Source of the DNA: a virus
IMG/VR virus record: IMGVR_UViG_3300036770_006768
Location: 1 to 33,996 of that record
Strand: one strand, 5' to 3'
Length of the DNA: 33,996 nt
Part shown: piece by piece, positions 1 to 7,010 of the stretch
Layout of the letters: each line of letters begins with the position of its first letter
Numbering within the stretch: the stretch's first letter is position 1
Made by a program: the position numbers and the translations under genes
The notes under the pieces: model-generated
Seen by the model: the letters and a program-made list of their open reading frames with translations, nothing else
Told to the model about the DNA's origin: nothing
Database searches by the model: none

Positions 1-159
1 AAGTCCATCGCCGGGAACCATATCAATCCACTTATATCTTTCATCGATTATTTTATATACATTAATCCCATAATATTTCTTTTCTATCTCATAAATTACG
101 TCATAGCTAGTATGCTTCAAATGAACTTTTTGTCCGATTTGAAAATTAGTTTGTGTCAT
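1..159 (-). CDS. Small hypothetical protein, 3' end cut by window edge
   Basis: An open frame of 53 codons starts at the ATG at 159 and runs off the left edge without a stop. The start region FQIGQKV and a later PGDGL match FQIGQKV and SGDDL in the gene at 470-697, so the two are diverged paralogs, probably small beta-rich proteins. It overlaps the end of the gene at 146-439 by 14 nt, which suggests translational coupling in one leftward operon. No function can be assigned. Confidence 0.7.
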   Translation of the reverse strand, partial: MTQTNFQIGQKVHLKHTSYDVIYEIEKKYYGINVYKIIDERYKWIDMVPGDGL

Positions 160-439
160 TTTCGCCCAACTTTCTTTCCAGTTCGCCCAATTTCTCTTCA
201 AGAATATCTAAAAAGTTTTCTGCATAATAGTGTGGCATTTTGCAATACTCATAGAAATCCAACATTAGATCACAATAACAAAGATAAAAACTCTCATTAA
301 GGTTTATCTTTAAACATTTCCTAATTATTCCCTTTATATTTGGTACTTGTTCTATTTGGTTGTCTATCGACCTTTTAATTTTTCTTAATCTTTCTTGTAC
401 CCTAAGTGTTTGTTTGGCGGCAGGATTAAGTTGTGTCAT
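146..439 (-). CDS. Small hypothetical protein, helical
   Basis: 97 residues, rich in Lys, Glu, Leu and Arg. The N-terminal third (RVQERLRKIKRSIDNQIEQ) and the C-terminal LEEKLGELERKLGEND are predicted amphipathic helices, possibly coiled coil. It sits 30 nt after the gene at 470-697 and overlaps the start of the next gene. Family not recognised. Confidence 0.65.
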   Translation of the reverse strand: MTQLNPAAKQTLRVQERLRKIKRSIDNQIEQVPNIKGIIRKCLKINLNESFYLCYCDLMLDFYEYCKMPHYYAENFLDILEEKLGELERKLGENDTN

Positions 440-469
440 TTAATTTGCCCAAATTCTTTTATCAGATCA

Positions 470-697
470 TCAATACAGATTATCTTCTTCTATAATTTTA
501 TTTGTTATTTTTCCATCATAAAGTAACACAAGATCATCACCAGAAATCTTACTATAAAAGAAAAACGAATCATATACATTCTGAACTATATGATATGTAC
601 CATCACCATGATCTTCCCCTATAACGTATTCTATCAAAAAATGTGGCGAGTTAATTTTAACTTTCTGTCCTATTTGGAACTTTTGATTTTCGCCCAT
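470..697 (-). CDS. Small hypothetical protein, paralog of the gene at 1-159
   Basis: 75 residues beginning MGENQKFQIGQKVKI. The FQIGQKV start and the GDDLVLLY segment resemble the partial gene at 1-159, and the IGxxV pattern recurs in the rightward gene at 5000-5218. It is the first gene after the leftward promoter at 864-891, with a leader of about 160 nt. AGGAAAAG lies about 12 nt before the ATG. Function unknown. Confidence 0.65.
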   Translation of the reverse strand: MGENQKFQIGQKVKINSPHFLIEYVIGEDHGDGTYHIVQNVYDSFFFYSKISGDDLVLLYDGKITNKIIEEDNLY

Positions 698-863
698 AAT
701 ACTCGCTTTTCCTGCTCAATTCCTATTTTGTCTAAATTAGGTAAGTAATTAGTCCTTTTGTGGGTTCTATTCCATGCCAAATAGGTCTAATTGGGTTTCT
801 TGTGGGGAATTCACCATAATTTATATATTGGTCTTAGATCGAGAGTATGGGCCTATTAGGGCT

Positions 864-891
864 ATTGTATGACCAATTTTTGGTCTGTCAA
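864..891 (-). promoter_or_regulatory. Sigma70-like promoter with palindromic operator in the spacer
   Basis: On the minus strand TTGACA, a 16-bp spacer, then TACAAT. The spacer is almost entirely an inverted repeat, GACCAA-AAA-TTGGTC (871-885), so a dimeric repressor bound there would block polymerase. It would drive the operon 697 to 1. Confidence 0.8.
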
Positions 892-1393
892 GAGGGAGTA
901 TTTCCTTCCATTAATTATTTCAAAACAAGACAAAAACAACATAAATATAGTATAATACCCACCATAAACATACCTAGTATACCTATACCAAGATAACCTT
1001 TTAAAGTTAGAAGAAATGTCATTTATTATAAGTAAGAAAACCCTCTATTTCCTCCTCGGCAAAATATACTAAAAAAAATCTGTCAATATTGATTTGAAAA
1101 ACATTGTTTTCACGGCAAAAATGCATGTTTTTGATGCAGATAGGAATTTTAATAGGGAAAATCACGGCATTTTCATACATTTCTAATTAAAAACATACAA
1201 TTTCTCGGCAATTTTGATGCTTTTTGAATCAAAAGTCACAAAGATTCAAAGGTTCTTGGGCGAAATTAGACGAAATTTTCATCAAAAAATAATCGTTCAA
1301 ATTCCCCGAAAGTAAGTGCGAAGTGTATGGTATATTCCTCAGTGAAAAAGTGTATTAACTCTCGGGAAAAATGAGTTTTTTGAAAAATGACAC
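892..1393. other. AT-rich intergenic region with spaced CGGCA repeats
   Basis: No ORF of note. Four copies of YWCGGCAWWWT lie near 1055, 1111, 1163 and 1204, 41-56 bp apart, each followed by a run of A or T. They could be protein-binding iterons or chance; nothing else is recognisable here. Confidence 0.4.
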
Positions 1394-1421
1394 TTGCCAA
1401 AAACTGGGCCTCTCTTATAAT
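1394..1421 (+). promoter_or_regulatory. Strong rightward promoter ahead of an ORF-free region
   Basis: TTGCCA at 1394-1399, 16-bp spacer, TATAAT at 1416-1421, on the plus strand. It points into about 500 nt without a plausible gene, so its product is probably an untranslated RNA. Confidence 0.7.
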
Positions 1422-1427
1422 GATTTA

Positions 1428-1935
1428 TAGGCTCTGACTGCCACAAGGTCTAAGATGAACCTAAAGATGGGCCGCGATCTGCCATCAACAAATCCATCCA
1501 GCCTCTTTTTGGCGAACAATTTGTCACTTTAGTAATTGGTCTGTTGGCGGTGAAAACCCGCAATGATTTGTAACGATGTTGTCTACTGCCCTGGTTACAA
1601 ACATAGAAAATGTCAGCAGAACAGATAGGGATTAGTTGGTCATCTGTGTAAAAGACCATCAGTAAAGCTCAGTCGCTCACTCTCAAGAGAAGTCGCTTGA
1701 TCTTAATACTTTCTTCCTAATTTTGGAAGGGAGTATTCTAGAACGCTAGCTCTAAGAGAAATCATCGTGTGAAGAAAAGGTTTTGAGAAGAATGGGGCGA
1801 AAAGGTAATTGGGAGATGAAGAGTAGTGCAGGCTGAAGATTTCCTGAATAGTAAGGAAATCAGAAGCCAAACGGAACTTAGGAAGAGTAAGAATAGAAAC
1901 TAATAGAATCTAGTATAGAGAAGAATTTAGGAAAC
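1428..1935 (+). ncRNA. Candidate large structured RNA (~500 nt)
   Basis: The transcript from the promoter at 1394-1421 has no convincing ORF and is purine-rich on the plus strand, unlike the surrounding leftward genes. It folds into strong local helices: a 13-bp stem with G-U pairs around 1709-1741 (AATACTTTCTTCC with GGAAGGGAGTATT), GATTTCC with GGAAATC around 1839-1862, TGGTC with GACCA around 1639-1660, and GCGG with CCGC near 1548-1565. A GAAACT/AGTTTC stem near 1929-1955 may end it. Size and phage setting recall GOLLD- and ROOL-type RNAs, but I cannot match their consensus. The short leftward ORF inside (1450-1659) looks spurious. Confidence 0.5.
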
Positions 1936-1940
1936 TCATG

Positions 1941-2270
1941 TTATGTAATAAGTTTCTTCTCAGTGACGCCCAGGTGAACGGGCGAATCTTGGGATAGGTT
2001 ATAGAAAATCCTAAGAGCTTTTTTTAGAGTCGCCAAATCTTCAAATAATCCTACGTCTGGGTCTATAAATTTCCCATCAGCATTATTAGAATTTATTGCT
2101 AATTTGAGCTTGCCACTTGGTCTTAAATAAAAGAGCGAGTCTTCTGTAGTTGTACAAAAAACATACTTAAATTCTTTTTCTGTATGGATAAGTTTTCCGT
2201 TTGTACCAAAAATATATGGATATACGGAAATATAAAATTCCCGAAAATACATAGTAGTTCCGTCAAACAT
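1941..2270 (-). CDS. Tandem paralog family, member 4
   Basis: 109 residues. Last of four head-to-tail genes (3049 to 1941) that share one plan: an N-terminal FREF/YKDF segment with following aromatic strands, a central SGKLKL- or KLI-type strand, then LxxLxxALxxFYNL...SPxxLxxxxKxLI at the C-terminus. This member is the longest and most diverged. It overlaps the upstream gene by 8 nt. Function unknown; tandem duplication and coupling suggest related binding proteins. Confidence 0.7.
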   Translation of the reverse strand: MFDGTTMYFREFYISVYPYIFGTNGKLIHTEKEFKYVFCTTTEDSLFYLRPSGKLKLAINSNNADGKFIDPDVGLFEDLATLKKALRIFYNLSQDSPVHLGVTEKKLIT

Positions 2271-2523
2271 AAATTTCTTTTTTAGTAATAGGTATATCTA
2301 GCACCACATTACTCTTATAAAATAAAGAGAGGGCCGCTTCTATTTCAAAAAATTCATGAAAGGTATGTGTCGCTGCATCAATAATAATTCTAGGATTAGT
2401 TACTTCTCCCGCTTTACTTAAATAACCCATTTCACACCAACAAAAATAATATTCATTAGTGGTCTCTCCCTCAGAATTATATGGGCCTGTGTATATCTCA
2501 AAATCTTTATATCTCCCAATCAT
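2263..2523 (-). CDS. Tandem paralog family, member 3
   Basis: 86 residues, starting MIGRYKDFEIYTG and ending with the family signature EAALSLFYKSNVVLDIPITKK. It overlaps the upstream member by 4 nt (ATGA). YYFCWCEMG corresponds to TLYWAT in members 1 and 2. Confidence 0.75.
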   Translation of the reverse strand: MIGRYKDFEIYTGPYNSEGETTNEYYFCWCEMGYLSKAGEVTNPRIIIDAATHTFHEFFEIEAALSLFYKSNVVLDIPITKKEIYV

Positions 2524-2762
2524 ATTAACTCCTTTTTGGTTCTTTGTATATGGGTGGGCGATCCATAATATTTAGCCAAAGTCTCTTCTACTGCTTCAAT
2601 AGAAGGAAAATATGTTCTAATACCTATTATAAGTTTTCCTTCCTCATCTAGATAAGTGTTAGATTGATTTGTTGTCGCCCAGTATAATGTGACACTATTT
2701 GTTTTTCCTAAATTGAATATTGATACTCCCACCCAAAAGTCTTTATATCGTAATATGTTCAT
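2520..2762 (-). CDS. Tandem paralog family, member 2
   Basis: 80 residues: RYKDFWVGVS, VTLYWATTNQ, a YLDEEGKLIIGI strand, then AVEETLAKYYGSPTHIQRTKKELI. The pattern matches members 1 and 3 position by position. ATGA overlaps join it to both neighbours. Confidence 0.75.
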   Translation of the reverse strand: MNILRYKDFWVGVSIFNLGKTNSVTLYWATTNQSNTYLDEEGKLIIGIRTYFPSIEAVEETLAKYYGSPTHIQRTKKELI

Positions 2763-3043
2763 ACTAATTCTTTGTGGGTTCTAGGAATATCTAATTTGAT
2801 GGGCGAATTATAATAAAGAGAAAGAGCTGACTCTACTTCTTCCAGAGAATAGAACCTATGTATCTCTGCATTAAATGCGGTATCTAGTGACCCTTCCTTA
2901 GATAAGTGCTTGTAAAAATAAGTAGAAGGAGTTCCATAAAAATAAATAGTTGCCCAGTATAAAGTTCTAAAATCATTAATAGAGTCAATAGGAGGTCTAC
3001 CAGAAGTTATTTCAAAATCTCTAAATTGAACTCTTATAAACAT
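2759..3043 (-). CDS. Tandem paralog family, member 1
   Basis: The frame is open from 3061, but the promoter -10 box (3052-3057) covers the first codons, so the start must lie downstream. ATG 3043 lies 8 nt after the -10 box and ATG 3049 only 2 nt, so I prefer 3043, which would give a leaderless or near-leaderless mRNA and 94 residues. The protein has the family plan RDFEI, FRTLYWAT, LSKEGSLDTAFN, then LEEVESALSLYYNSPIKLDI. First gene of the four-gene operon. Confidence 0.65.
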   Translation of the reverse strand: MFIRVQFRDFEITSGRPPIDSINDFRTLYWATIYFYGTPSTYFYKHLSKEGSLDTAFNAEIHRFYSLEEVESALSLYYNSPIKLDIPRTHKELV

Positions 3044-3051
3044 ATCCATCC

Positions 3052-3080
3052 ATTCTACCATAAACCCAATGGGTTGTCAA
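3052..3080 (-). promoter_or_regulatory. Promoter of the four-paralog operon with spacer palindrome
   Basis: TTGACA, 17-bp spacer, TAGAAT on the minus strand. The inverted repeat AACCCA-A-TGGGTT (3063-3075) fills most of the spacer and touches the -35 box, a likely operator. Confidence 0.75.
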
Positions 3081-3195
3081 ACTCGCTGACTATCGCGCAT
3101 GTTCCGAACTTATTAGTTTAGGAGGAACACGCCCACCCGTCTTTTTGGTGTACTATATTAGTGAATCAATATCTACCAATTAGGAGCACCCCCTT

Positions 3196-3525
3196 ATGGC
3201 CTTCAACTCTGCACCATCTGGTTATTTTCCAAATATTAATGTAGGAGAAGTTGTAGGAGGAGTAACAGGTGTCTTTATTCCTTGGTCAGACTTAGAAGCT
3301 TTTGATACTTCTACTTCTGGAGATATACGCCAATTAGCTTATGCTTTTAATCAAGGAATGTATAATGGATATTCTGGTTTAGCAACGGCAGATAAGCCTG
3401 ACGAAATGACAATCAGACTCGCTAAAACTTTTCCAACTCCTGCTACTATTCGTCATACTTATACTAACATCTTCAATCTTGATTTTAATGCCGAACTAGT
3501 AATGACTCCGGAACCAACAGGCTAA
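3196..3525 (+). CDS. Small hypothetical phage protein
   Basis: 109 residues, first rightward gene, with AGGAG upstream of the ATG. Gly/Ser/Thr-rich start (MAFNSAPSGYFPNINVGEV), then a helix (SGDIRQLAYAFNQGMYNGYSGL) and strands to the C-terminus (IRHTYTNIFNLDFNAELVM). The composition resembles small virion-associated proteins, but this is an impression, not a family match. Stop and the next ATG are 1 nt apart. Confidence 0.7.
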   Translation: MAFNSAPSGYFPNINVGEVVGGVTGVFIPWSDLEAFDTSTSGDIRQLAYAFNQGMYNGYSGLATADKPDEMTIRLAKTFPTPATIRHTYTNIFNLDFNAELVMTPEPTG

Positions 3526-3526
3526 A

Positions 3527-3739
3527 ATGGATGAAAAAATTAAAAAACATATTCTAGAAATAGAACATAACATTTCTCAGATTCATAAGTTGTCTGAGTG
3601 TGTAGCTAATGTTTTAAATAATGAATGTGCCTTAATTAAGAATAATAATCCATTAGAAGATACAGAAAGTAAATGTAATTGTATTAAGCAGAACATTGCT
3701 AATGTTGAACAACTACTAGATGAAACAAAAAATACATGA
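3527..3739 (+). CDS. Small coiled-coil protein
   Basis: 70 residues. Residues 1-35 (KKHILEIEHNISQIHKLSE...) and 50-68 (IKQNIANVEQLLDET) have heptad-like spacing of Ile, Leu and Val. Cys residues occur at about 24, 34 and 49-51. It overlaps the HNH gene by ATGA. Unknown function. Confidence 0.65.
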   Translation: MDEKIKKHILEIEHNISQIHKLSECVANVLNNECALIKNNNPLEDTESKCNCIKQNIANVEQLLDETKNT

Positions 3740-4068
3740 AACTATTTGGATTTAATTGGGGACTTACCAAAAAATCGTCAGAAGAACTTTTTGGCGGACG
3801 CGACCCTCAATGGGATGGGGTTCGTAAGCAACATCTTAAAAAAGAAAATTTGTGCCAAGCTTGTTTGACTAAAGATAATTTAGAAGTACATCATATAATT
3901 CCTTTTCATTTAAGGCCAGACTTAGAACTAGATCCAGCAAATCTAATAACTTTGTGTGCTCAAAAATGTCATTTGTTATTTGGCCATCTAATGAATTATA
4001 AATCCTATAATAGTAATGTTATTGAAGACTGTAAAAAGATGCAAGAAAATATCAAAAATCGCCCTTGA
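3736..4068 (+). CDS. HNH endonuclease
   Basis: 110 residues. A zinc-stabilised HNH fold is visible: CxxC at 40-43, HHIIPFH at 52-58, DPANLITLC at 67-74 (Asn69 the central N), and CH at 78-79. The beta-beta-alpha metal motif, with His52/His53 as the general base, is expected to nick or cut DNA using a divalent metal. The N-terminal RDPQWDGVRKQHLKKE lead-in is typical of phage HNH proteins. Free-standing homing-type and packaging-associated HNH proteins both have this size; the context does not decide. Translationally coupled to the coiled-coil gene. Confidence 0.9.
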   Translation: MKLFGFNWGLTKKSSEELFGGRDPQWDGVRKQHLKKENLCQACLTKDNLEVHHIIPFHLRPDLELDPANLITLCAQKCHLLFGHLMNYKSYNSNVIEDCKKMQENIKNRP

Positions 4069-4092
4069 CACACGTTTTTCTTATGGTACAAT
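4065..4092 (+). promoter_or_regulatory. Promoter of a leaderless rightward operon
   Basis: TTGACA (overlapping the HNH stop codon), 16-bp spacer, TACAAT at 4087-4092. Exactly 6 nt later comes the ATG at 4099, where transcription should begin. Confidence 0.8.
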
Positions 4093-4098
4093 GGGTGG

Positions 4099-4278
4099 AT
4101 GGAACAAGAATGGGCGGTTGTTAATAAAGATAGCAATTCCGTTTTTCTAGATCGCTCATTTCCAACACAAGAAAAAGCTCAAGAAGCTATACTACTATAT
4201 TCAGTATATTTTGTTATTCCTGATGTTAAAATTATTCCAAATAATGAAGTTAAGATTACTTTAAAAACATTGTCATGA
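4099..4278 (+). CDS. Small protein, leaderless start
   Basis: 59 residues starting MEQEWAVVNKDSN. There is no ribosome binding site; the ATG coincides with the predicted transcription start. The stop overlaps the next ATG (ATGA). The FPTQEKAQEAILLYS segment resembles the LEEVESALSLYY segment of the tandem family at 1941-3043, a possible distant relation. Function unknown. Confidence 0.65.
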   Translation: MEQEWAVVNKDSNSVFLDRSFPTQEKAQEAILLYSVYFVIPDVKIIPNNEVKITLKTLS

Positions 4279-4463
4279 AAGAAGCGATTCCTATAAGTGT
4301 CTATTATTGCGCAGATAGAGACATTTTTTGCTGGAAATTTATTCATTCCATAGGAAAGCCAGCATTTTATCCTTACCCAAAATATACAGACTTTCATAAG
4401 AAATGGATTGGGCGAAAAGAAGAATTTCCTCCCCTACAAATAACAGAAAAAACATTAATATGA
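4275..4463 (+). CDS. Small protein, tandem paralog a
   Basis: 62 residues. Shares the C-terminal signature KWIGRKEEFPPLQITEKT and an N-terminal IP...Y..D.DIFCWKF pattern with the next gene, so the two arose by tandem duplication. ATGA overlaps on both sides. No family recognised. Confidence 0.7.
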   Translation: MKEAIPISVYYCADRDIFCWKFIHSIGKPAFYPYPKYTDFHKKWIGRKEEFPPLQITEKTLI

Positions 4464-4639
4464 TAGAAGGTATTCCACCCGATACTTATTGGGATGATGA
4501 ACTAGATCTATTTTATCATATTTTTGAATTCTATGGACTACCCGCCAAATCATTTGAAAATATATATTTCACCCAAAAATGGATTGGACGAAAAGATGAA
4601 TTTCCCAAACTGCCAAAAACTGAGAAAACTATAGTATGA
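4460..4639 (+). CDS. Small protein, tandem paralog b
   Basis: 59 residues from ATG 4460, chosen because it overlaps the previous stop (ATGA) and aligns with the start of paralog a. A longer reading from 4403 would lie inside the upstream gene. It has YWDDELDLFYHIFEFYGLPAKS, then KWIGRKDEFPKLPKTEKT. Confidence 0.7.
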   Translation: MIEGIPPDTYWDDELDLFYHIFEFYGLPAKSFENIYFTQKWIGRKDEFPKLPKTEKTIV

Positions 4640-4851
4640 CACTAATACAATATTCAGAGTGGTTGTTTTTGGGCGGATTATTTTTATGTGTGTGGCCCAT
4701 TATATATCTTTTAATCTTCAAAAAATTATCAGAAGACTTAATGATCGCCTCTTTCATACTAGGAGCAATCATAGCAAACATAGGATTCTGGGTTTCCTTA
4801 GTGAAATGGATTGTATGGTTAGCTATTATTTCTATTGAAAATCGCCCATAG
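4636..4851 (+). CDS. Two-helix membrane protein
   Basis: 71 residues, almost all hydrophobic: helix 1 about residues 8-28, a short charged turn KKLSED, helix 2 about 35-60, ending IENRP. ATGA overlap with the previous gene. Size and topology would fit a holin, but small phage membrane proteins are too varied to say so. Confidence 0.65.
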   Translation: MTLIQYSEWLFLGGLFLCVWPIIYLLIFKKLSEDLMIASFILGAIIANIGFWVSLVKWIVWLAIISIENRP

Positions 4852-4876
4852 AACTCTTTTCTGCGTAACCAACCCC

Positions 4877-4904
4877 TTGACAGGCCGGATTTTTTAGATA
4901 TAAT
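4877..4904 (+). promoter_or_regulatory. Rightward promoter before the first ~65-nt element
   Basis: TTGACA 4877-4882, 16-bp spacer, TATAAT 4899-4904. Transcription should begin near 4911, at the first base of the dispersed element, which then forms the leader of the gene at 5000. Confidence 0.75.
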
Positions 4905-4910
4905 AGGATG

Positions 4911-4986
4911 ACAGCTAAGAGTCCTAAACATTTGGCTGACTATGAGCAACTAAAGCAAATCCGAAGGATCGGCTGGAACATCTGAC
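4911..4986 (+). repeat. ~65-nt dispersed element, copy 1
   Basis: Contains AGAGTCCTAAA, GGCTGACTATGAG and the hairpin ATCC-GAA-GGAT followed by CGGCTGGAACA. Lies between promoter and gene, so here it is an mRNA leader. A 25-codon frame from ATG 4908 runs through it, but that ATG precedes the predicted transcription start. Confidence 0.7.
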
Positions 4987-4999
4987 TATAGGAATTTTT

Positions 5000-5218
5000 A
5001 TGAAGAAAAATCATGACGAATTAGAAGTTTATCCAATAGGCACTCAAGTTCTTATGTCAACAATGGAAGGTACTATTATTGGTATTCAAATCAGACATAA
5101 CAATTATGTCTTGTATGAAGTTAGTTATTTTGATAAGGGCGAAAAGAAAACTCAGTGGTTAGAATCTCTGGAGATTAATCCTGAAGTTAAAGATAAGAAA
5201 AAGATAGGATTCCTATAA
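5000..5218 (+). CDS. Small hypothetical protein
   Basis: 72 residues. YPIGTQVLMSTMEGTIIGIQ followed by YVLYEVSYFDKGEKKTQWLE suggests a compact five-strand SH3-like barrel, similar in plan to the FQIGQKV proteins at 1-159 and 470-697. L-E-rich basic tail. AGGA precedes the ATG; the leader is the dispersed element. Function unknown. Confidence 0.65.
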   Translation: MKKNHDELEVYPIGTQVLMSTMEGTIIGIQIRHNNYVLYEVSYFDKGEKKTQWLESLEINPEVKDKKKIGFL

Positions 5219-5281
5219 GAGTCCTCAATAACTCGCTGACTACGAGCAACTGGGGCAAATCCGAAGGATAGGGAGAAACAA
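5213..5281 (+). repeat. ~65-nt dispersed element, copy 2
   Basis: GAGT-CCTCAATA-ACTC stem, CGCTGACTACGAG, then ATCC-GAA-GGAT and AGGGAGAAACA. Sits between the stop at 5218 and the ATG at 5285. Confidence 0.7.
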
Positions 5282-5284
5282 ATT

Positions 5285-5473
5285 ATGCAACTTCGTTGGT
5301 TACAAAATATTCTTCAATATTCTACAATAGAAGTTGACGATAAGAATAATAGTAGAGAAGTCTGGCATGCGGTTCCCAGAGTAGAAGGGGACCAAATAGA
5401 AGTTGCTAGAAAAGTTATGCAGGAAGATAAGGAAGTACTTGATAAACTAGCCAAGAATTATTTGGGCGACTAA
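5285..5473 (+). CDS. Small hypothetical protein
   Basis: 62 residues, starting MQLRWLQNILQYSTIEVDD and ending in an acidic/basic helix (EVARKVMQEDKEVLDKLAKNYLGD). Directly follows element copy 2, whose GGGAGA end may serve as ribosome binding site. Last rightward gene in the window. Confidence 0.6.
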   Translation: MQLRWLQNILQYSTIEVDDKNNSREVWHAVPRVEGDQIEVARKVMQEDKEVLDKLAKNYLGD

Positions 5474-5478
5474 TCAAG

Positions 5479-5556
5479 TGATCCTCAAATCTCGCTGACT
5501 ATCATATTTTGGCTGACTACCGCCAACATTCCGAATCCGAAGGATTGGCTCAGACA
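5479..5556 (+). repeat. ~65-nt dispersed element, copy 3
   Basis: GAT-CCTCAA-ATC replaces GAGT...ACTC (compensated change). TCGCTGACTA and TGGCTGACTA occur in tandem, then AATCC-GAA-GGATT and GGCTCAGACA. Lies between convergent genes. Confidence 0.7.
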
Positions 5557-5562
5557 CGCCCA

Positions 5563-5772
5563 TTATTGTCTGGCGCTGTCAAATATTTCCATCTTTTCGA
5601 TAGTCTTAATGGGAATATAAACAACAGAACCACCATCAATAACCATAATCAAATTAGGATTCTGACATCCTTCTGAGGGCGAGTCATAAATTTTTCGCCC
5701 ACCGCCTTTTGTTACAATAAGAACTTTTGGGTCTTTCATCTTTGAAACCAAATCAACAGCACTAATCAACAT
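5563..5772 (-). CDS. Small hypothetical protein
   Basis: 69 residues with AAGGAG before the ATG. VLIVTKGGGRKIYDS and LIMVIDGGSVVYIPIKTIEKMEIF look like paired beta hairpins. Terminal gene of a leftward run starting near 6626. Family not recognised. Confidence 0.65.
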   Translation of the reverse strand: MLISAVDLVSKMKDPKVLIVTKGGGRKIYDSPSEGCQNPNLIMVIDGGSVVYIPIKTIEKMEIFDSARQ

Positions 5773-5781
5773 TTTAGCTCC

Positions 5782-5964
5782 TTATACTATATACTTGCGG
5801 CGAACTTTAAGAGAACAGATATTCTCTTTATAAATTTGGTCAAACAATTCTGTGTCTACCATTTCTGCGTCTAGAGATTCAAACATCCACTTAGGAATTT
5901 CAATATGGTGAAACTCCCATGTGTTGTTGTGGAATAGAACATAAACCTCGGCCATATATCGCAT
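5782..5964 (-). CDS. Small hypothetical protein
   Basis: 60 residues. The ATG overlaps the upstream stop (TAATG). AEVYVLFHNNTWEFHHIEIPKWMFES then an acidic helix and a basic tail (CSLKVRRKYIV). No family assigned. Confidence 0.6.
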   Translation of the reverse strand: MRYMAEVYVLFHNNTWEFHHIEIPKWMFESLDAEMVDTELFDQIYKENICSLKVRRKYIV

Positions 5965-6143
5965 TATCTTAACCTATAAATTCCGTGATTTTCTTCAAAT
6001 TCTTTCATATGATCAACAACAATTTGACAAGCCATATCTTTTACATCTTCAAGATATTCTACTTCACCAAATTGTGACTCAAGTAAAACAATTAAGTCTT
6101 CCTGAATCTGTTCACTAATTTCTCTAATACTTTTACTCATCAT
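5964..6143 (-). CDS. Small acidic helical protein
   Basis: 59 or 60 residues from the ATGATG at 6143/6140, which is embedded in the last codons of the upstream gene. An earlier in-frame start at 6158 lies deep in that gene and lacks a binding site. SKSIREISEQIQEDLIVLLESQFGEVEYLED is mostly helical. Confidence 0.6.
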   Translation of the reverse strand: MMSKSIREISEQIQEDLIVLLESQFGEVEYLEDVKDMACQIVVDHMKEFEENHGIYRLR

Positions 6144-6402
6144 CTTCTTCCTTTTCATAAAGATTACTCTCTAATGATTCCGCCCAATCTCTAACATTAG
6201 AATCGCGTATAAAATCAATAAGGGCATCACACGCCGCCGAGTTGTCTGACAGAAATACTTCGACCAGACTTCCAAAACGAAACCCATGAGGCTTATAGCC
6301 GAGAGCTTCAATGATTCTTTCCAAGTTTTTAAGGCCGCTATCGCCCTCAAAATTATGAATCTTTTCTTGATCCATAAACTCTTCAAGAAGTTCATTCATC
6401 AT
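6133..6402 (-). CDS. Small acidic protein
   Basis: 89 residues, helical, ending EKEEDDE. Both its start and its stop lie in an ATGATGA junction: the upstream gene also ends EEDDE and supplies this start. Central ALGYKPHGFRFGSLVEVFLSD is the most conserved-looking stretch. Unknown function. Confidence 0.65.
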   Translation of the reverse strand: MMNELLEEFMDQEKIHNFEGDSGLKNLERIIEALGYKPHGFRFGSLVEVFLSDNSAACDALIDFIRDSNVRDWAESLESNLYEKEEDDE

Positions 6403-6595
6403 CTTCTTCTACTCCAAGTATTTCTGGATAATACTCTAAAATCTCTGTTTCAAGTTGTTTGTGCGTATATTCATCTTTATCTTTACTTAAATAATCATAA
6501 GCTAATGAAGCTAGAGTATCTATATCCATACCATCAATCATCTGTTGGATATATTCATCTTGAATCTTATCACGATTTTCTGCGTTTATCAACAT
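6392..6595 (-). CDS. Small acidic helical protein
   Basis: 67 residues with GGAG before the ATG and its own promoter (TTGACA, 16 bp, TAGAAT at 6626-6653). IQQMIDGMDIDTLASLAYDYL and the acidic tail VEEDDE are visible. DIDTLxxLAYDYL-type segments occur in small phage proteins of unknown role. Confidence 0.65.
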   Translation of the reverse strand: MLINAENRDKIQDEYIQQMIDGMDIDTLASLAYDYLSKDKDEYTHKQLETEILEYYPEILGVEEDDE

Positions 6596-6639
6596 TTTTT
6601 GCTCCGTGTGTACTGTACGAATCCTATTCTACCACCCTA

Positions 6640-6840
6640 CTAAGGATTGTCAATAGTGGGCTTATTAGTATCGAAATATTGACAATTCACTAATTGGGTA
6701 TGACAATAGTATCTATCGTATTCTATTCTAGACATATGTTCAATAGAATCATTAATAATAGAATCCCACTGCCAATCTTTTGGATTAGTATAAGTGTCAT
6801 CAAATTCGATATTGAGCGTAACTACACAGATTTTTTTCAA
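6640..6840 (-). CDS. Small hypothetical protein with TTG start
   Basis: 66 residues (KKICVVTLNIEFDDTY...). The start is TTG with GGGAG upstream. Its promoter is TTGACA, 16 bp, TATACT at 6909-6936. The ~70-nt leader holds a 17-codon frame (6842-6895) ending at this start, a possible leader peptide. The stop codon lies in the next promoter. Confidence 0.55.
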   Translation of the reverse strand: MKKICVVTLNIEFDDTYTNPKDWQWDSIINDSIEHMSRIEYDRYYCHTQLVNCQYFDTNKPTIDNP

Positions 6841-7010
6841 GTCACAACTCCCTTACTTTCCTACGCAACATTGACAATATCCACAAATCACACATAGACC
6901 AAAAATCAAGTATACCATAGACGCCTCCTTTGTCAAGTAATGTAACAGGGCCAGAAGCCACCATTGTACCACAGACGCCTGCTAGTCGCAAGTCGTTGGC
7001 ATTACTAGAC

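Noticed and set aside
1450-1659. 69-codon minus-strand ORF
   Set aside because: No promoter or binding site; lies opposite the candidate structured RNA.
4629-4949. 106-codon minus-strand ORF
   Set aside because: Antisense to the membrane protein gene and to a plus-strand promoter.
4908-4985. 25-codon ORF within the first ~65-nt element
   Set aside because: Its ATG lies before the predicted transcription start, and other copies break the frame while keeping the nucleotide hairpin.
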